A DNA stretch of 25,186 nucleotides from a virus: positions 96,552-121,737 of IMG/VR virus record IMGVR_UViG_3300037587_000312. The stretch is one strand, 5' to 3'. Under the pieces are notes generated by a model. The model did not search any database and was not told the DNA's origin. It saw only the letters and a list, made by a program, of their open reading frames with translations. The number at the start of each line of letters is the position of its first letter. Positions within the stretch are counted from its first letter, which is position 1. This document shows positions 7,193 to 14,294 of this stretch, piece by piece. A program made the translations under genes and the position numbers.

Positions 7193-7823
7193 AAAATTTC
7201 TCCCATTCATATAAATTCTTAAATTTGCTGTAGTATTTCTCCCCGTCTAGGAGCAAATGCCATTTTGTCCAATCTTGTTGGATATTAACACAGGTTTGTT
7301 TGGCTTGCAACACCTCTGCTCTCTGAATAAGCTCTTTGTGGTACTGGTGATTCGGGAACATCTCACAGTAGAGGTAAGCTGTCCCAAAGAAAGGGTCCAG
7401 TTTAGCCTCTTTAAGGATTCGCATACCTCGCTCAACGATAATCTTAGCGTTAGCTCGGCTCACACCCTGTTTGGTTCCCATAAGAGCCTTAAGCCTCCCT
7501 GAATGGATGAAGCTATGACAAGCATGGCAGAGAGGTACTATCTCCTTGATCCTCATGGACCCTTCTTCATAATCTATGGAATAGTCCTCATGAGCCTCTA
7601 GGTGTTGCTTAAAGAGTGCATCATTTTTATGTGTTCCACAAGCCATACAACGGAAATTATTATCTTCATAAGCTTTCTTGCGAGTCTTGTCCCACCAATA
7701 TTTACCCTTAACTTCTCGGGGAGCTAACCCATGTAGAGGTTTAGGTAAATTTGGATGGGTCAACAGTTCCGGCCTAACAATTTTTGGTGGAAGAACTTGA
7801 ATTTTAGGTTTACTTGGTTTCAT
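7179..7823 (-). CDS. HNH-type endonuclease-like protein
   Basis: The 214-residue protein has a treble-clef zinc arrangement. C59-M-A-C62 is followed by QHLEAHEDYSIDY (H74, H78) and PLCHACHSFIHSGR (C99, C102, H103, H107). This is the CxxC...H...CxxC...H pattern of phage HNH nucleases. The C-terminal half (residues 110-214) is helical and has no further known domain. It may be a homing enzyme or a phage nuclease that degrades host DNA or processes phage DNA. Unlike the AP2 and NUMOD4 proteins in this window, it has no visible DNA-targeting module. The start overlaps the stop of the GHKL ATPase gene as ATGA. Confidence 0.75.
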   Translation of the reverse strand: MKPSKPKIQVLPPKIVRPELLTHPNLPKPLHGLAPREVKGKYWWDKTRKKAYEDNNFRCMACGTHKNDALFKQHLEAHEDYSIDYEEGSMRIKEIVPLCHACHSFIHSGRLKALMGTKQGVSRANAKIIVERGMRILKEAKLDPFFGTAYLYCEMFPNHQYHKELIQRAEVLQAKQTCVNIQQDWTKWHLLLDGEKYYSKFKNLYEWEKFYGGS

Positions 7824-8956
7824 ATATCTCTCTCTTCAAGTTCTTTAATCATTGACTTAATATCCTGTACAGCACGGCTACGCATATGCTTCTTATTCTT
7901 TATTAAGAATGCTGCAAGCATTTCTTTTACAGGGACTAGTTTTACTGATACTAATTTCTCTAGTTGTTTATTATCAAACAGTTGAAAGAAAGCTTTAGTA
8001 ATTGTTATAGGCTTCAAGCCAGCAGCAATCGCCCGACCAGTGATAACTTTGATTTTACCAACATTCCAATCTTTATTGATCGGATAGGCATCCTTCCCAT
8101 ATTTATCATAGAACCGCTTAATAGAACCTTCTGAAATCTCCTTAGATATCTCAGAAGGTTCTGAATCATAGTAGCCGCCACTGGACCCAATGTTCACATA
8201 ATCATTTACATCAGGACATTCCTCCGATGCCAGATCCATGAGCAGTTCATACTCACCGGCTCGGTTGAGAAGTGAAGTAGCTTCATATCCGATAGTGAAA
8301 GCACTGACTGTCTGACGATCACGATCCAGATTTACAATATCAGGCGCAAAGTTGTAGCTGAAGGCATAGTCCTTTCCTCCGACAGGTTCAAGTCTGCAAA
8401 CAAATAATCCACCAACGTACACACTAGGGGTATTATCTTCAAAAGCATAAGATTCCCCGTCATCGGCTACAATACAGAGAGAATCCTTTATAAGGGTACG
8501 GTTTTGTACCGTATCAATATCTTCACGAGACAACCCATGAATAGTAAACCGGACAGTCTCAAATTCATCAGAGAACGCATCATCAGTAATTCCAATAGTC
8601 AGGCACTCAGCCTCTAATTGAGGGTGTGGCTTCATAAAAGGAATCCATCGTTGAGATCCATTCTTGATAGTAACCCCAATATTCTGACGAGCCAATACCA
8701 ACAAGGCTAATTTATAACCCTCTCCGAATTTACCTCTCATATCAGGGTTATCTGCTTTAGATGTATTACCTAATAGGAGGCTATCCTTCTCCATCACACC
8801 TTTGTGACTCTCGATGCTGATACTACCAGTCTCGTAGCTAATATCAACACTATAATCCCCTTGATCCATAGCATTCTGGATGATCTCTCGGATAGCCTCC
8901 CAAGTCCCCCAGTGTGAAATGTAATTCCGAGATAGTGGTAATGCAATGTATTCCAT
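7820..8956 (-). CDS. GHKL-family ATPase (HSP90/histidine-kinase fold)
   Basis: The N-terminal 100 residues contain the Bergerat-fold signatures: the N-box AIREIIQNAMDQ (E24, N28, D31) and the glycine-rich lid GKFGEGYKLALLVLAR (75-90). The usual DxGxG box is degenerate (around SHKGVM). A transducer-like middle follows (NLDRDRQTV near residues 213-221), then a Lys-rich C-terminus. GHKL proteins couple ATP binding to clamp closure (MutL, MORC, HSP90, GyrB). The 378-residue length with no kinase phosphoacceptor domain argues against a histidine kinase. The function in phage is unknown. It is the first gene after the hairpin/promoter element at 8973-9031, with AAGGAG before its ATG, so it likely heads its own transcription unit. 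Confidence 0.85.
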   Translation of the reverse strand: MEYIALPLSRNYISHWGTWEAIREIIQNAMDQGDYSVDISYETGSISIESHKGVMEKDSLLLGNTSKADNPDMRGKFGEGYKLALLVLARQNIGVTIKNGSQRWIPFMKPHPQLEAECLTIGITDDAFSDEFETVRFTIHGLSREDIDTVQNRTLIKDSLCIVADDGESYAFEDNTPSVYVGGLFVCRLEPVGGKDYAFSYNFAPDIVNLDRDRQTVSAFTIGYEATSLLNRAGEYELLMDLASEECPDVNDYVNIGSSGGYYDSEPSEISKEISEGSIKRFYDKYGKDAYPINKDWNVGKIKVITGRAIAAGLKPITITKAFFQLFDNKQLEKLVSVKLVPVKEMLAAFLIKNKKHMRSRAVQDIKSMIKELEERDI

Positions 8957-8972
8957 AATGTTCTCCTTAAAC

Positions 8973-9031
8973 TAAAAAGCCGTTGTTTCAAAGTATGTGT
9001 GTAGAATACTCGAAACAACGGCTCTTGTCTA
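8973..9031 (-). promoter_or_regulatory. Terminator hairpin overlapping a sigma70-like promoter
   Basis: An inverted repeat of 12 bp (8978-8989 and 9012-9023, AGCCGTTGTTTC/GAAACAACGGCT) is extended by an inner AGTAT/ATACT stem. In the minus direction it is followed by a T run (8974-8978). It lies directly after the NAMPT-like gene, so it reads as an intrinsic terminator. The same bases contain TAGACA (9026-9031), a 17-bp spacer and TATTCT (9003-9008), a promoter-like pair firing toward the GHKL gene. The -10 lies at the hairpin apex. Terminator: strong; promoter: plausible, supported by the second copy at 19817-19869. Confidence 0.75.
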
Positions 9032-9044
9032 TAACTTATTTATC

Positions 9045-10598
9045 TTATTCTCCTCGTTGTGAGCGCAGGCGAATCTCAGCCCAAGGTGTTTCTCTCACCA
9101 TCTTACTATCTCGGGCGATAATTGCAAGCTCACCAGTAAGAGCCTCCTCCTCAGTCTGGTTCTCCCACAACCGATACTCTGAACCTTCGCGGCTAACCCG
9201 TAGCAGACCACAAGCAGACTTCTTAGCACCTAGTGCAGTCTTAGGATTCTTCTGCATCGAGACACCTTCACCATTAACAATACTGTGTGTACCTTTAATA
9301 GCAATGCTAAATGAGTCACGAGATGCATCCTTAAGGAATCCCCAAGATCCAGTTCCCATCAGCACGTTTGAAACACACCACCCCTGAGAGACCATAGTCT
9401 CATAGATATTCCACTGCATCTGTGGAGTGATTGCCTCTCCATAAATCAGACCAACTTTAGGATTCAGAATCCGCAGACCTTCATCATTAGTGGTTCCACC
9501 GAAAGTATCCCACAACAACCACAATGCACCCTTACGTTCTGCTGCTGATGCACCATCTGGATCACCACAGATAACCTCAAGAGGTGTCTTAGGTGAAGAG
9601 TCAGGACGGAATACAGCCTTACACAGACCAAAAGAGTCAGGTTGACGAGCAAGGATTTCATCCTTAACCATTGGCAGACCTGTCTCCATCAAACCGAAGA
9701 AATCTTCACTGTCAGCTACATAACTGACAATACCTGTTGGGTAGAGATTAGTATAAACATCTCGTAGTGATTCTACTTCAGCCTGAAGAGGGAATTCATT
9801 GTATCCCAAATTCTTCCGGTAGTAAGCAATCCGTTGAGTTGCAGTGGCATGCTCAAAAGCGTTTACACTCACACCGAGACATTCTTTGTCGCTATCCCCG
9901 TTGTAGTACTCTTCAATACCATCAATCGCCCAAAGGGTATCAGTTCCAATACCAAACAACAAGTGAGCCATAGCGGAGATCATTGAATCCTCCTGTCCAC
10001 GGTGCCCACGACCAGCGAAACAGTGATTTGCAATAGCCAACCATTCAGTAGGAGCGCCACATTTCTCTGCCCAGAACTTACTAGTCTTAAAGTACTGCTC
10101 TGTTACAGTTGCAGCGTTAGCCATAGGCCAATACATACAGGATAGAAATGTCTCACAGTAATTGGTTACCCAATAAAACTCTGGAACAGTATTCCGTACA
10201 GTGAAAACAGGGATACCCATATTTACCTTACAGCCTTCCGGCAAAGCGCGAACTTCAACTGGAAGATATTGCAAGTCATGCAAAGCAGCCATAGCTGCGA
10301 TCTGCTCGTCACCGTGATCTGGCCCAAGATAGTTCTTAACTCGACGAGTGAACTTCTTCATAACCTTCTCTTTCGGTAGAGAAAAGAATGTATCTTCCCA
10401 TTGTTGGAATAGGATCTTTGTTACCATCTCAATACCAAAGTTAACCATCTTACCATCATAATGCTCACGCAATACGTTAGCTAGTCGATCACTTCGTGGC
10501 GTGGCATTAGCTGAAACAGATTCAGTGCCGTTGATATACTGGGAAATGTGGCCCAGTTTATAACCATCTACAATTACATTTTGTGGGATATTTTTCAT
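9045..10598 (-). CDS. NAMPT-like transferase, probable nicotinamide ADP-ribose transferase (Namat) of NARP1
   Basis: The 517-residue protein is a clear nicotinamide phosphoribosyltransferase homologue. Landmarks are DGYKLGH (11-17), GRGHRG (196-201), GTDT (218-221), the catalytic-His region VNAFEHATAT (H250), VADSED, FRPDSS and GGTTNDEGLRILNPKVGLIYGE. Canonical NAMPT/NadV makes NMN from nicotinamide and PRPP. In the published NARP1 pathway a close homologue, Namat, instead joins nicotinamide to ADP-ribose pyrophosphate to give NAD+ directly. A Prs-like gene lies three genes upstream and no NMN adenylyltransferase is in this window, which fits Namat, but sequence alone cannot exclude NadV. The frame opens at 10616. 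AGGAG seven bases before ATG 10598 sets the start. The gene ends at a strong hairpin. Confidence 0.92.
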   Translation of the reverse strand: MKNIPQNVIVDGYKLGHISQYINGTESVSANATPRSDRLANVLREHYDGKMVNFGIEMVTKILFQQWEDTFFSLPKEKVMKKFTRRVKNYLGPDHGDEQIAAMAALHDLQYLPVEVRALPEGCKVNMGIPVFTVRNTVPEFYWVTNYCETFLSCMYWPMANAATVTEQYFKTSKFWAEKCGAPTEWLAIANHCFAGRGHRGQEDSMISAMAHLLFGIGTDTLWAIDGIEEYYNGDSDKECLGVSVNAFEHATATQRIAYYRKNLGYNEFPLQAEVESLRDVYTNLYPTGIVSYVADSEDFFGLMETGLPMVKDEILARQPDSFGLCKAVFRPDSSPKTPLEVICGDPDGASAAERKGALWLLWDTFGGTTNDEGLRILNPKVGLIYGEAITPQMQWNIYETMVSQGWCVSNVLMGTGSWGFLKDASRDSFSIAIKGTHSIVNGEGVSMQKNPKTALGAKKSACGLLRVSREGSEYRLWENQTEEEALTGELAIIARDSKMVRETPWAEIRLRSQRGE

Positions 10599-10599
10599 T

Positions 10600-10932
10600 T
10601 TATTTCTCCTTCTCATCAGTATTATCTAGTGTAACTCGTAATTCATTCAGCCGTGTATGTACTTCCTTCAATTTACCCTGAAGTATTGCTTTTGCATACT
10701 CCGCAACCTCGAGACCAACATAGCACCCAGACATATCAATACCTTGTCCTGATCCATCACTGTGTTTGTGGACATGACTATAGTATCCGATATTAAAGTT
10801 TTCAAACCCTCCACTGTCAGGACGGTCATTAGTAATTTCATGGATTGTTTTATCAGCCTCTACTAAAGCTTTCTCGAGCCGACTTTTTAATTTGAACAGG
10901 AATTCCACTTCTGCAAAATCACTTTGTAACAT
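10600..10932 (-). CDS. Hypothetical helical protein in NAD operon
   Basis: A 110-residue protein beginning MLQSDFAEVEFLFKLK. Two long predicted helices (residues 5-33 and 73-100) flank a Gly/His-rich middle (YYSHVHKHSDGSGQG). No family recognised. It sits between the macro-domain gene (stop/start overlap at 10932) and the NAMPT-like gene (one base apart), so it is co-transcribed with the NAD genes. Whether it takes part in that pathway is unknown. A small adaptor or an unrelated passenger are both possible. Confidence 0.75.
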   Translation of the reverse strand: MLQSDFAEVEFLFKLKSRLEKALVEADKTIHEITNDRPDSGGFENFNIGYYSHVHKHSDGSGQGIDMSGCYVGLEVAEYAKAILQGKLKEVHTRLNELRVTLDNTDEKEK

Positions 10933-11459
10933 TAGGTATCTCCTTGGAGTGAATACATACGATCCTTTGCTGGGATCTCGTTTGGTTTCAGTACGTAAAT
11001 AGTAACGTCATACCCTTTGTCTGTCAACTCTTCTTTGATGATATTCTCGATAATATTCCAATCGCCGCCAGCGAGCTTAGACCCTATTTTAGGGAGACCG
11101 ATTGTTGCAGCAGTCTTGAAATTTCCGAAGCCCATTCTCAAGGAGGATCGGAGAGCATCATAATCAAGATCCATCCGCCCTTCTTTTCTACCCCACCAAG
11201 CGTACTGAGAATATAGGTTCAACACATGGATGCCACCCTCTGGATAAAAGGCATGATACCCGTATGAAAATCCTCCGAGTTTCTCTTTATCCCCTTTTAC
11301 AGTCGCTTGGTCTGCCTCCCAAGCTTCAGGGAACTCCTTAGCGATCAAAGGTGCAATACCACTCTTCATTACATTAAAGCAGTTGCATCCATGACCAATG
11401 ACATCAACTTCCCCATCAAGTGCAGCTTGGATCAGGCTCTTTACTTTATACTTTGACAT
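10932..11459 (-). CDS. Macro-domain protein (ADP-ribose / ADPR-1''-phosphate binding or hydrolysing)
   Basis: The 175-residue protein shows the macro-domain order: VDVIGHGCNCFNVMKSGIA (adenosine and distal-ribose binding loop), FPEAWEAD, GGIHVLNLYSQYAW, and TIGLPKIGSKLAGGDW with IGSKLAGGD as the second binding loop. The GCNCFNVMxSGIA sequence resembles Poa1p-like ADP-ribose-1''-phosphate phosphatases. Placement between the Prs-like and NAMPT-like genes suggests it handles ADP-ribose or a derivative that feeds the pathway (inference). Deinococcus RNA-repair operons also include a macro protein, so a repair role is an alternative. The frame opens at 11510, but TAGGAGGAAAT before ATG 11459 fixes the start. 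Confidence 0.9.
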   Translation of the reverse strand: MSKYKVKSLIQAALDGEVDVIGHGCNCFNVMKSGIAPLIAKEFPEAWEADQATVKGDKEKLGGFSYGYHAFYPEGGIHVLNLYSQYAWWGRKEGRMDLDYDALRSSLRMGFGNFKTAATIGLPKIGSKLAGGDWNIIENIIKEELTDKGYDVTIYVLKPNEIPAKDRMYSLQGDT

Positions 11460-12036
11460 ATTTCCTCCTAAACTTATGACCACAATGGGATTTTCTTTTC
11501 CCGTGAACAACAGCCGATACTAATCTAAAATCGAACCCTTTCTCAGCCATTTCTTTGTTCCCATGTAAAGAGTATAGGTAATTCCCCTCCATATCAAGAA
11601 CTTCTACAGGTGACTCATACCTAGCTGAATCTTTTCCTATCTTGATAACCTTAAGGCCAATACTTATGGCATGCGTTTGATTTTCACTATTGGTACACCA
11701 TTCTAGATTAGAGATATAATTATTTTCCTTATCCCCATCGATATGATTAACCTGCTCTTTTCCTTTAGGATTCGCTATGAATGTCTGGGCGACTAACCTG
11801 TGAACCTTCCTTGTAACAGATTTACGGTTTAATCTCAACCTAATCCTCACATAACCATACTTATCCACTTGTGGTGAAAGCATGTGTCCTTTCAAGACCC
11901 TATCAGGCTTATTATCTGAGTATTGAATAACCCTAGTCACAGATCTTACTGACCCATAAGTAGAAACTTCATAGGCTCCTTGGAATTCCTCAATCGGCAA
12001 CCATACCTCAGACTTTGATGTAGTTAACTCTGTCAC
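11446..12036 (-). CDS. HNH homing endonuclease with NUMOD4 domain
   Basis: The protein starts with a NUMOD4 motif (EVWLPIEEFQGAYEVSTYG), then the HNH core VHRLVAQTFIANP, VNHIDGDKENNY and SNLEWCT, and a C-terminal NUMOD1-like DNA-binding tail. This is the I-HmuI/phage homing endonuclease layout. I prefer GTG 12036, preceded by GAGGAG four bases upstream. ATG 12057 in the same frame adds seven residues but has no clear ribosome binding site. The gene overlaps the last ~29 bp of the Prs-like gene and about 14 bp of the macro-domain gene, an insertion between two functional partners. It probably spreads by cutting alleles lacking it. Confidence 0.88.
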   Translation of the reverse strand: MTELTTSKSEVWLPIEEFQGAYEVSTYGSVRSVTRVIQYSDNKPDRVLKGHMLSPQVDKYGYVRIRLRLNRKSVTRKVHRLVAQTFIANPKGKEQVNHIDGDKENNYISNLEWCTNSENQTHAISIGLKVIKIGKDSARYESPVEVLDMEGNYLYSLHGNKEMAEKGFDFRLVSAVVHGKRKSHCGHKFRRKYVKV

Positions 12037-12850
12037 GCAACTCCTCTGGAACTTCATCTTGGTCTATAAAACAGTTAGCAACATAAAGTTCATCAATTTT
12101 TCCCATTAAGGAATCAAAACCATCAGGAAGAATGGCGTGGGTTACGTATAGAATAACCTTAGCCGCACCTTTCTCCCGAAGCTTGTCTGAAAGGAACATA
12201 AATGTACCCCCTTTGTCAGCAATATCATCTACAATAACACACACCTTACCAGACACATCACCATAAACTTCAGTCCCTGTGATCTTCCCTGTAGCCGCAT
12301 TACGAACTTTATCAGCTCGAACTACCTCACACCCGCCATACATCCAAGCAAGATCGAGAGTCTTCTTATTAGCACCAGCATCGGGTGATACCAGAACTGT
12401 ATTACCATCAAGGATAATATCTGAAAGATCCTGACAGGCGGGAATAATATTCTTTTGTGGACGATTCACACAATTATCCAGAAGAGCAACCCCTACATCG
12501 CTGTGACAGTCCCAGATTTGGACGCTATCAAACTTTAATCCGTTAATGAGGTCAGTGCATACCTTCAAGGCTAACGCCTCACCAGAGGCACATACGCGAT
12601 CCTGACGGGCATACGGAAGATAAGGCATAACAAGGTTAATTACCTTAGGGTTTCGATCACGGCGGATAGCATCTGTCAAAAGTAGCAATGTCATCAGATC
12701 ATCTGAATTACGTACATGGGCTTCGATACGACAAACCTCATTTCCGTAAATAGGTGCTTGTGATACTTTAACCTGTACTTCTCCTCCACTAAAATTAAAA
12801 ATCTTAACGGATGCCTCTTTCTCGTTGAAATATACCTTAAACTTTTCCAT
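12008..12850 (-). CDS. PRPP-synthetase-like kinase, probable ADP-ribose pyrophosphate synthetase (Adps) of NARP1
   Basis: Ribose-phosphate pyrophosphokinase family motifs are clear: MPYLPYARQDR (75-85, ATP binding), SPDAGANKK (155-163) and the PRPP-type loop VCVIVDDIADKGGT (203-216). It is 280 residues, shorter than bacterial Prs (about 315). The canonical flexible DLHxxQIQGFF segment is replaced by DCHSDVGVALLD (114-125), near the sugar site. Canonical Prs pyrophosphorylates ribose-5-phosphate. NARP1 Adps uses ADP-ribose. Its operon with a NAMPT-like and a macro-domain gene favours Adps, but this is inference. ATG 12850 has AGGAG seven bases upstream; ATG 12856 overlaps the upstream stop but is only one base from the AGGAG. 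Confidence 0.9.
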   Translation of the reverse strand: MEKFKVYFNEKEASVKIFNFSGGEVQVKVSQAPIYGNEVCRIEAHVRNSDDLMTLLLLTDAIRRDRNPKVINLVMPYLPYARQDRVCASGEALALKVCTDLINGLKFDSVQIWDCHSDVGVALLDNCVNRPQKNIIPACQDLSDIILDGNTVLVSPDAGANKKTLDLAWMYGGCEVVRADKVRNAATGKITGTEVYGDVSGKVCVIVDDIADKGGTFMFLSDKLREKGAAKVILYVTHAILPDGFDSLMGKIDELYVANCFIDQDEVPEELRDRVNYIKV

Positions 12851-12852
12851 TT

Positions 12853-13386
12853 TCATTCTCCTGATATTAATTTAGTAGCGGAAGCAGTAATCTCTTGTTT
12901 TAGGAACCTATAACGAACTTCGTTCAAATCAATCGGTGTGTAATCAGTTTGCTCCAAGCATATATTAAGATACCTAGGATCGTCAAGTACATGCCCGTGC
13001 GTGTGACCATGAATATTCTTCTTACCTCGCAGTTCATCCGTATGAATAGGTGCATGTGTGATCCAGAACTCCTTGTGCTTATACATAGAGTGGATCTCAA
13101 CAAAAACCTCCAGCATATCACTGATACTAGGTCTTGTTTTGTTATCCGTATCATGATTACCCAAGATTAACACTTTCCGCCCTAGAAGGCCAGCAATAAT
13201 CTCTAGGGATGCTGAGTCGAATGCAATATCACCACCAAAAATAATCTTATCACGCTTAGTCACAACACGGTTGTAATTATCCAAGATTATTTTTGTTCGA
13301 TGCTCAACAGTCTCAAAATCTGGCTGGAATTTAAGTATATTCTTATGACCAATGTGCCAGTCCGAGGTAAAATATAGATTAGCCAT
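12853..13386 (-). CDS. Calcineurin-like metallophosphoesterase
   Basis: All five metal-ligand blocks are present: SDWHIGH (D9, H11), GGDIAF (D53), GNHD (N77, H78), THAP (H111) and HGHTH (126-130). The 177-residue length fits the small single-domain phage/bacterial phosphoesterases whose substrates range from cyclic nucleotides to phosphodiesters and nucleotide phosphates. The substrate is unknown. The gene overlaps the start of the Prs-like gene, so it may be expressed with the NAD genes and could trim ADP-ribose derivatives, or may simply be a neighbour. No membrane segment or signal peptide. Confidence 0.9.
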   Translation of the reverse strand: MANLYFTSDWHIGHKNILKFQPDFETVEHRTKIILDNYNRVVTKRDKIIFGGDIAFDSASLEIIAGLLGRKVLILGNHDTDNKTRPSISDMLEVFVEIHSMYKHKEFWITHAPIHTDELRGKKNIHGHTHGHVLDDPRYLNICLEQTDYTPIDLNEVRYRFLKQEITASATKLISGE

Positions 13387-13726
13387 CTACTCCCCCATAT
13401 AATCTATTAGCTTCATCTGCATCTATCAGGTCTCGAGTCAACCTATTAATCTTAGCTAGATCAAAACGGTGAGCATCACCTCCGCAGACAAACACTGACC
13501 CAACACTACGATAGTGTGTAAATTCCTTAACCTCTGTACCGAATTTATCTTGACATATCTGTGCCGCTTGAAGTTGCTCTTTTTCTTTAGAACTGAGTCC
13601 ACTAAATCCCCAAATAAGGAGTCCAACAAACACAGGGACAATAATGGAGAGTATAATTCTATTAACTGGTTGATCTATACCAATAGAACTGAATGCATTA
13701 TCGATAAAAGTTTTGATCTTTTCCAT
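13379..13726 (-). CDS. Small inner-membrane protein
   Basis: The protein has one transmembrane helix near residues 23-43 (IILSIIVPVFVGLLIWGF). A short N-terminal amphipathic stretch precedes it, and a soluble domain of about 70 residues with two cysteines (QICQDKFG and VFVCGGDAHRF) follows. ATG 13726 lies seven bases from AGGAG and is preferred over ATG 13729, which lies four bases away. The soluble part could sit in the periplasm, where the cysteine pair might form a disulfide. It overlaps the phosphoesterase gene by 8 nt. No family recognised; superinfection exclusion or lysis-related roles are possible but unsupported. Confidence 0.75.
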   Translation of the reverse strand: MEKIKTFIDNAFSSIGIDQPVNRIILSIIVPVFVGLLIWGFSGLSSKEKEQLQAAQICQDKFGTEVKEFTHYRSVGSVFVCGGDAHRFDLAKINRLTRDLIDADEANRLYGGVDG

Positions 13727-13738
13727 CATATTTCTCCT

Positions 13739-13915
13739 CTATTTCGGACCCGTGTAAGCTGGGGCTGGGATTTTAATCATTGCTTGATAGAACCAATCAC
13801 CAGAACTTACAACCATACCTCCTTGAGGTGTCCAGCCTAGACGTATGTGGCGATTAACCTCAAATTCAAAATTCTCAATAACCCTATCCTTGATAGTCTT
13901 GTATTCAATCATCAT
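13739..13915 (-). CDS. DUF1737-like small protein
   Basis: This frame begins with two Met codons (MMIEYKTIKDRVIENFE) after AAGGAG and ends TAG 13 bp before the next gene. The 58-residue product has the pattern of the DUF1737 family: a helix with spaced hydrophobics, then GWTPQGGMVVSSGDWFYQAMIK. These short proteins occur widely in bacteria and phages and have no established function. The downstream gene's ribosome binding site follows its stop directly, so translation is probably coupled. Confidence 0.75.
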   Translation of the reverse strand: MMIEYKTIKDRVIENFEFEVNRHIRLGWTPQGGMVVSSGDWFYQAMIKIPAPAYTGPK

Positions 13916-13932
13916 CTTACTCCTTTATTTTG

Positions 13933-13995
13933 ATCCCGCAAAAGGGATTGAGCAAAGCTCAACAGCTGGGTGGCCATCTTGGTGGTGTCCACCCA
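13933..13995 (-). repeat. Three consecutive short inverted repeats at a gene end
   Basis: Reading the minus strand across the end of the 111-residue gene there are three stem-loops: TGGGTGG/CCACCCA (13967-13973 with 13989-13995), TTGAGC/GCTCAA (13948-13953 with 13957-13962, loop of three) and ATCCC/GGGAT (13933-13937 with 13944-13948). The stop codon lies in the middle stem. No T run follows, so a classical terminator is not supported. A structured RNA, translational-coupling or processing site is possible. Confidence 0.45.
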
Positions 13996-14294
13996 ATACC
14001 CTGTAAGGCTTGAGTATATAGCAACTCTTGGTCTCTTTCGTTTGCCCAAAGAGACCCTTTCTCTCTGGCTTCTTTAATAGCTTCAAGTAAAAGGAAGGTC
14101 TCTGCCTCATCGTTCGTTACAGCAAAAGATATATCAGCTCGAAGAGGTATCCCTGTTACAGGATCTACCAAGAAAACCTGATCTTGTTTAATGCTGTTCA
14201 TAATAGTTATCACTTTTACATCATCAATGATACCTGCACGGACATCTAAGACCTTACCTTTTGAACAATATAGTTTACCAAACCAATCAATCAT
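13959..14294 (-). CDS. Hypothetical phage protein
   Basis: The frame extends to 14348, but GAAGGAG five bases before ATG 14294 and an ATGA overlap with the upstream stop set the start at MIDWFGKLYCSKGK (111 residues). It is beta-rich at the N-terminus (VLDVRAGIIDDVKVITIMNS) with a helical acidic stretch (NDEAETFLLLEAIKEAREK), ending in a Pro/Trp-rich tail. No known family. The 3' end lies within three small hairpins. Confidence 0.7.
   Translation of the reverse strand: MIDWFGKLYCSKGKVLDVRAGIIDDVKVITIMNSIKQDQVFLVDPVTGIPLRADISFAVTNDEAETFLLLEAIKEAREKGSLWANERDQELLYTQALQGIGWTPPRWPPSC

Noticed and set aside
12037-12057. ATG 12057 as start of the NUMOD4/HNH gene
   Set aside because: No ribosome binding site precedes it, while GTG 12036 has GAGGAG. 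Kept as an alternative only.
13925-14110. Open frame of 61 codons overlapping the 111-residue gene
   Set aside because: It lacks a ribosome binding site, covers the hairpin region and lies wholly in another frame of a better-supported gene.
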